Below are positions 5,590 through 7,417 of a stretch of 7,417 nucleotides of DNA, piece by piece. Made by a program: the position numbers and the translations under genes. The stretch is from the NCBI GenBank assembly GCA_945916625.1, contig CAMEGY010000046.1:1-7417 (forward strand), in the 5' to 3' direction. Below the pieces are notes generated by a model. The model saw nothing but the letters and a program-made list of their open reading frames with translations, was not told the DNA's origin and made no database searches. Numbering within the stretch: position 1 is the stretch's first letter; every line of letters starts with the position of its first letter. Source of the stretch: an uncultured Anaerococcus sp. GTDB lineage: Bacteria > Bacillota_A > Clostridia > Tissierellales > Peptoniphilaceae.

Positions 5590-6182
5590 TTTTAGTATTT
5601 GATTTTGATGGGACAATCCATAATACAGAAATAACCTACAAGAAAGCTATCACAGAAAGTCTTTCTGAATTAAATCTTGATATTAATGATTTTGATTTTA
5701 AGTCCTTTATAGGTATGGGACCAAAAGACGTTTGGGATATAATTTTAAAAGATGACTCTGATAAGACTCCTTATATAAAGAAAAATGGCGATAGGATTAT
5801 AAAGTACATGAAAGAATCAGGCGAGCTCTATGATGGGGCTATTGAAACTCTTTCTTATCTCAAAGATAAATACGACCTATTTATACTTTCAAAATGTAGG
5901 AGAGTTTATATGGAAGCGGCTAGGGAAAAATTTGGACTCGATAGTTTTTTTAGCAAATATTTTATCGGAGAGGACTATGATTACTTAGAAAAATATAAGA
6001 TCCTCAGAAAAGAAATCAAGGAAGACTATATAATTATAGGAGACCGAAGAGAAGATATGGAAGCAGGACTTAAAAATAATCAAAGGGCGATTTTTGCAGC
6101 CTACGGTTATGGTTCACCTTCAGAAGCAGATGGCGTTAATATTAGCATATCTTCTATAAAAGAATTAAATGACATTTTATAA
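5586..6182 (+). CDS. HAD-family phosphatase, candidate for the missing riboflavin-pathway dephosphorylation
   Basis: This 198-residue haloacid-dehalogenase-superfamily hydrolase has all four motifs: DFDGT (6-10; nucleophile D6, acid/base D8), serine 102 in FILSK, a lysine in EKYK (135-138), and [12 protein letters not shown] (150-161; D153 and D157 for magnesium). A helical cap of phosphoglycolate-phosphatase type (C1) lies between motifs I and II. The ATG overlaps the ribH stop as ATGA with no Shine-Dalgarno, so translation should depend on ribH. The four upstream rib enzymes leave one step without a dedicated enzyme: dephosphorylation of 5-amino-6-ribitylamino-uracil 5'-phosphate, done by HAD enzymes in E. 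coli, Bacillus and plants. That role is an inference from position. Alternatives are FMN hydrolysis or general housekeeping phosphatase activity. Confidence 0.92.
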   Translation: MILVFDFDGTIHNTEITYKKAITESLSELNLDINDFDFKSFIGMGPKDVWDIILKDDSDKTPYIKKNGDRIIKYMKESGELYDGAIETLSYLKDKYDLFILSKCRRVYMEAAREKFGLDSFFSKYFIGEDYDYLEKYKILRKEIKEDYIIIGDRREDMEAGLKNNQRAIFAAYGYGSPSEADGVNISISSIKELNDIL

Positions 6183-6185
6183 TAT

Positions 6186-6221
6186 AAAACCAGGATTGGT
6201 GTCAAGCCAACCCTGGTTTTT
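6186..6221. terminator. Bidirectional terminator between the rib operon and the flavoprotein gene
   Basis: AAAACCAGG (6186-6194) pairs with CCTGGTTTT (6212-6220). After one A/C mismatch, TTGG (6196-6199) pairs with CCAA (6207-6210) around a 7-nt loop. T-runs follow in the + direction (6217-6221) and a shorter one in the - direction. It starts 3 nt after the HAD stop and about 30 nt before the stop of the converging gene, so it probably ends both transcripts. Confidence 0.85.
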
Positions 6222-6250
6222 AAAAAGTAATTTATTATTTTATAAAAAGA

Positions 6251-7417
6251 TTAGTTATTCTCTTTAATAAATTTAGCTGCTTCTTGGCCTGAAATTCTAC
6301 CGAATATTACAGAAGAAGTATAGGCACCAGATGTATCTGTGACTTCACCAGCAGCAAATAGGCCTGGTATAACCTCATTAGAAGTGTTTAGTACTTGAGC
6401 TTTTTCGTTTGCAGCAATTCCACCCTTGGTCATGTGTAGGCATGGGGTTACTTTTACGCAATATAATTTGCCCTCATAGTCTAATTCTTCACTTGCAGCT
6501 TCCTCTCTAAAGGCATCTTCTTTTTCGCCTCTAACACCAGCATTGAAGTCTTCCATTGTTTTCATAAGAGTATCTTTTGAACATCCTATTTCTTCACTTA
6601 GTTCATCAACACTGTTAAATTCTTTGATATAGCCTTTTTCTACTTGCATCTTAGGTCTCATGAACGAATCTTTTGCCTTTTCATCAAAGATGAAATATAC
6701 TGGTCTTTCTGCCATCATTTTTTGCCCGTATTCGATTCCGCTATCAGATTCGGCTATAAATCTCTCACCATTTTCATTTACAAAAATAAAGTTATCCATA
6801 GAAAATCCAGTAAGGTCACGTCTTGGATCAAGCATTTTATGGAAAATAACTGGTTTATCCATGTGGTCTAGCTTGATATCATTGTTCTCAGCTATGGTTA
6901 TAAAATCACCTGTTACTCCCATTTGGTTTGATGAAGGTATTTCTTCTGCACCAGGAATGTATTTTGCAACAAGATCTTTATTCATAGAAAATCCACCAGT
7001 TGAAATAACAGTAGCTTTAGAATTGATATTATATTTGCTAGTCTTATCTTCTACCTTAGCACCTTTTACACCGTCTTCTTCTAAAATTAGGTCAACACCC
7101 TTTGTACCTGTAAGGATTTCTACTCCTAATTCTTTAGCTTTTTCTTCAAGTTTTGTTTGGATGTGATTACCTGCGTATTCGTCTTCGCTTTTTAAGTGAC
7201 TCATAGAACCTTCTCCACCAAAGTTATAGTCAAGTTCGATTCCCTTATCTCTTAACCATTCATCAAGGACGAAAGCGCCTTCGGTCATTGCATCAACTCT
7301 TTCATCACTATCCCAGGATTTTTCTCTAACTCTCTCTCTATATTCTTCTTTAGTAACTTCATTTCCCGCATCCTTCATGGCTTTTGAATTTGCAAGGTCA
7401 AAAAAGTTCATATCAAA
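6251..7417 (-). CDS. FAD-dependent fumarate-reductase/flavocytochrome-c-family oxidoreductase, N-terminus missing at window edge
   Basis: The frame is open to the right edge and the visible 388 residues lack the N-terminal GxGxxG dinucleotide-binding fold, so the first Met inside (7411) is not the start. Counting from that Met, visible family features are ATVISTGGFSMN (133-144), VTGDFITIAE (166-175), VNENGERF (211-218), a GEKEDAFRE stretch whose R302 aligns with the proton-donor arginine region, LHMTKGG (325-331; H326), and the FAD-binding C-terminus IPGLFAAGEVTD and VIFGRISGQEAAKF. Members reduce activated double bonds such as fumarate, urocanate or other enoates, often as anaerobic electron sinks. 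The usual HGANRLGGNA segment after GEVT is replaced by SGAYTSS, so true fumarate specificity is doubtful. Whether it is secreted or linked to a cytochrome or FMN-binding domain cannot be seen. Confidence 0.88.
   Translation of the reverse strand, partial: FDMNFFDLANSKAMKDAGNEVTKEEYRERVREKSWDSDERVDAMTEGAFVLDEWLRDKGIELDYNFGGEGSMSHLKSEDEYAGNHIQTKLEEKAKELGVEILTGTKGVDLILEEDGVKGAKVEDKTSKYNINSKATVISTGGFSMNKDLVAKYIPGAEEIPSSNQMGVTGDFITIAENNDIKLDHMDKPVIFHKMLDPRRDLTGFSMDNFIFVNENGERFIAESDSGIEYGQKMMAERPVYFIFDEKAKDSFMRPKMQVEKGYIKEFNSVDELSEEIGCSKDTLMKTMEDFNAGVRGEKEDAFREEAASEELDYEGKLYCVKVTPCLHMTKGGIAANEKAQVLNTSNEVIPGLFAAGEVTDTSGAYTSSVIFGRISGQEAAKFIKENN

Noticed and set aside
6660..7166. + strand open frame of 168 codons inside the flavoprotein gene
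   Set aside because: It is antisense to a conserved FAD enzyme and its serine/proline-rich translation has no motifs. The low frequency of antisense stops explains it.
7409..7411. ATG at 7411 as the true start of the flavoprotein
   Set aside because: The frame stays open to the window edge and the N-terminal FAD-binding fold is absent, so this Met is internal.
1..7417. Mobile element, CRISPR array, defence system or tRNA/rRNA gene
   Set aside because: I found no transposase or integrase motifs, no regularly spaced repeats, and no tRNA-like cloverleaf or rRNA sequence on either strand. Gene content is housekeeping.

Overview
The window looks like chromosomal DNA of a low-GC, AT-rich Gram-positive anaerobe. 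The reasons are the codon use, strong AAGGAG-type ribosome binding sites, a consensus sigma-A promoter, an FMN riboswitch in front of a Bacillus-order ribD-ribE-ribBA-ribH operon, and a fumarate-reductase-like flavoprotein. A Tissierellia/Peptoniphilaceae-type Firmicute (Anaerococcus or Peptoniphilus relatives) is my best guess, from protein flavour only. TGA serves as a stop at the ends of ribD, ribBA and ribH, so the standard bacterial code applies.

Layout from left to right. Positions 1-111 hold the tail of a uronate isomerase (uxaC) reading frame on the + strand, interrupted by an in-frame TGA. It ends at a 16-bp bidirectional terminator (129-172) shared with a converging three-gene unit on the - strand (1948 down to 219). 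That unit encodes a YabB/TrmN6-type methyltransferase, RsmI and a 63-residue two-helix membrane protein, with genes overlapping or only 3 nt apart. Its promoter is an extended -10 box lying so close to the first ATG that the mRNA is probably leaderless.

The 305-nt gap 1949-2253 is fully occupied by regulation. It holds the - strand promoter just described, a perfect TTGACA-17-TATAAT promoter on the + strand, an FMN (RFN) riboswitch aptamer, an intrinsic terminator acting as expression platform, and a near-perfect Shine-Dalgarno sequence in front of a TTG start for ribD. The operon then runs ribD, ribE, ribBA, ribH and a HAD-family phosphatase. Every junction overlaps or is separated by 1 nt (23-nt overlap, 1-nt gap, 8-nt overlap, 4-nt overlap), which suggests translational coupling. 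Together the four rib enzymes cover the pathway from GTP and ribulose 5-phosphate to riboflavin except for one dephosphorylation, and the coupled HAD protein is well placed to supply it.

A second bidirectional terminator (6186-6221) separates this operon from a converging - strand gene (6251 to beyond the right edge) for an FAD-dependent fumarate-reductase-family flavoprotein, seen without its N-terminal part. I saw no mobile elements, CRISPR arrays, tRNA or rRNA genes. Most of the window is orthodox housekeeping. The points most worth a second look are the HAD gene, the leaderless promoter, the unusual ribE/ribBA junction, the stop codon in uxaC and the altered active site of the flavoprotein.
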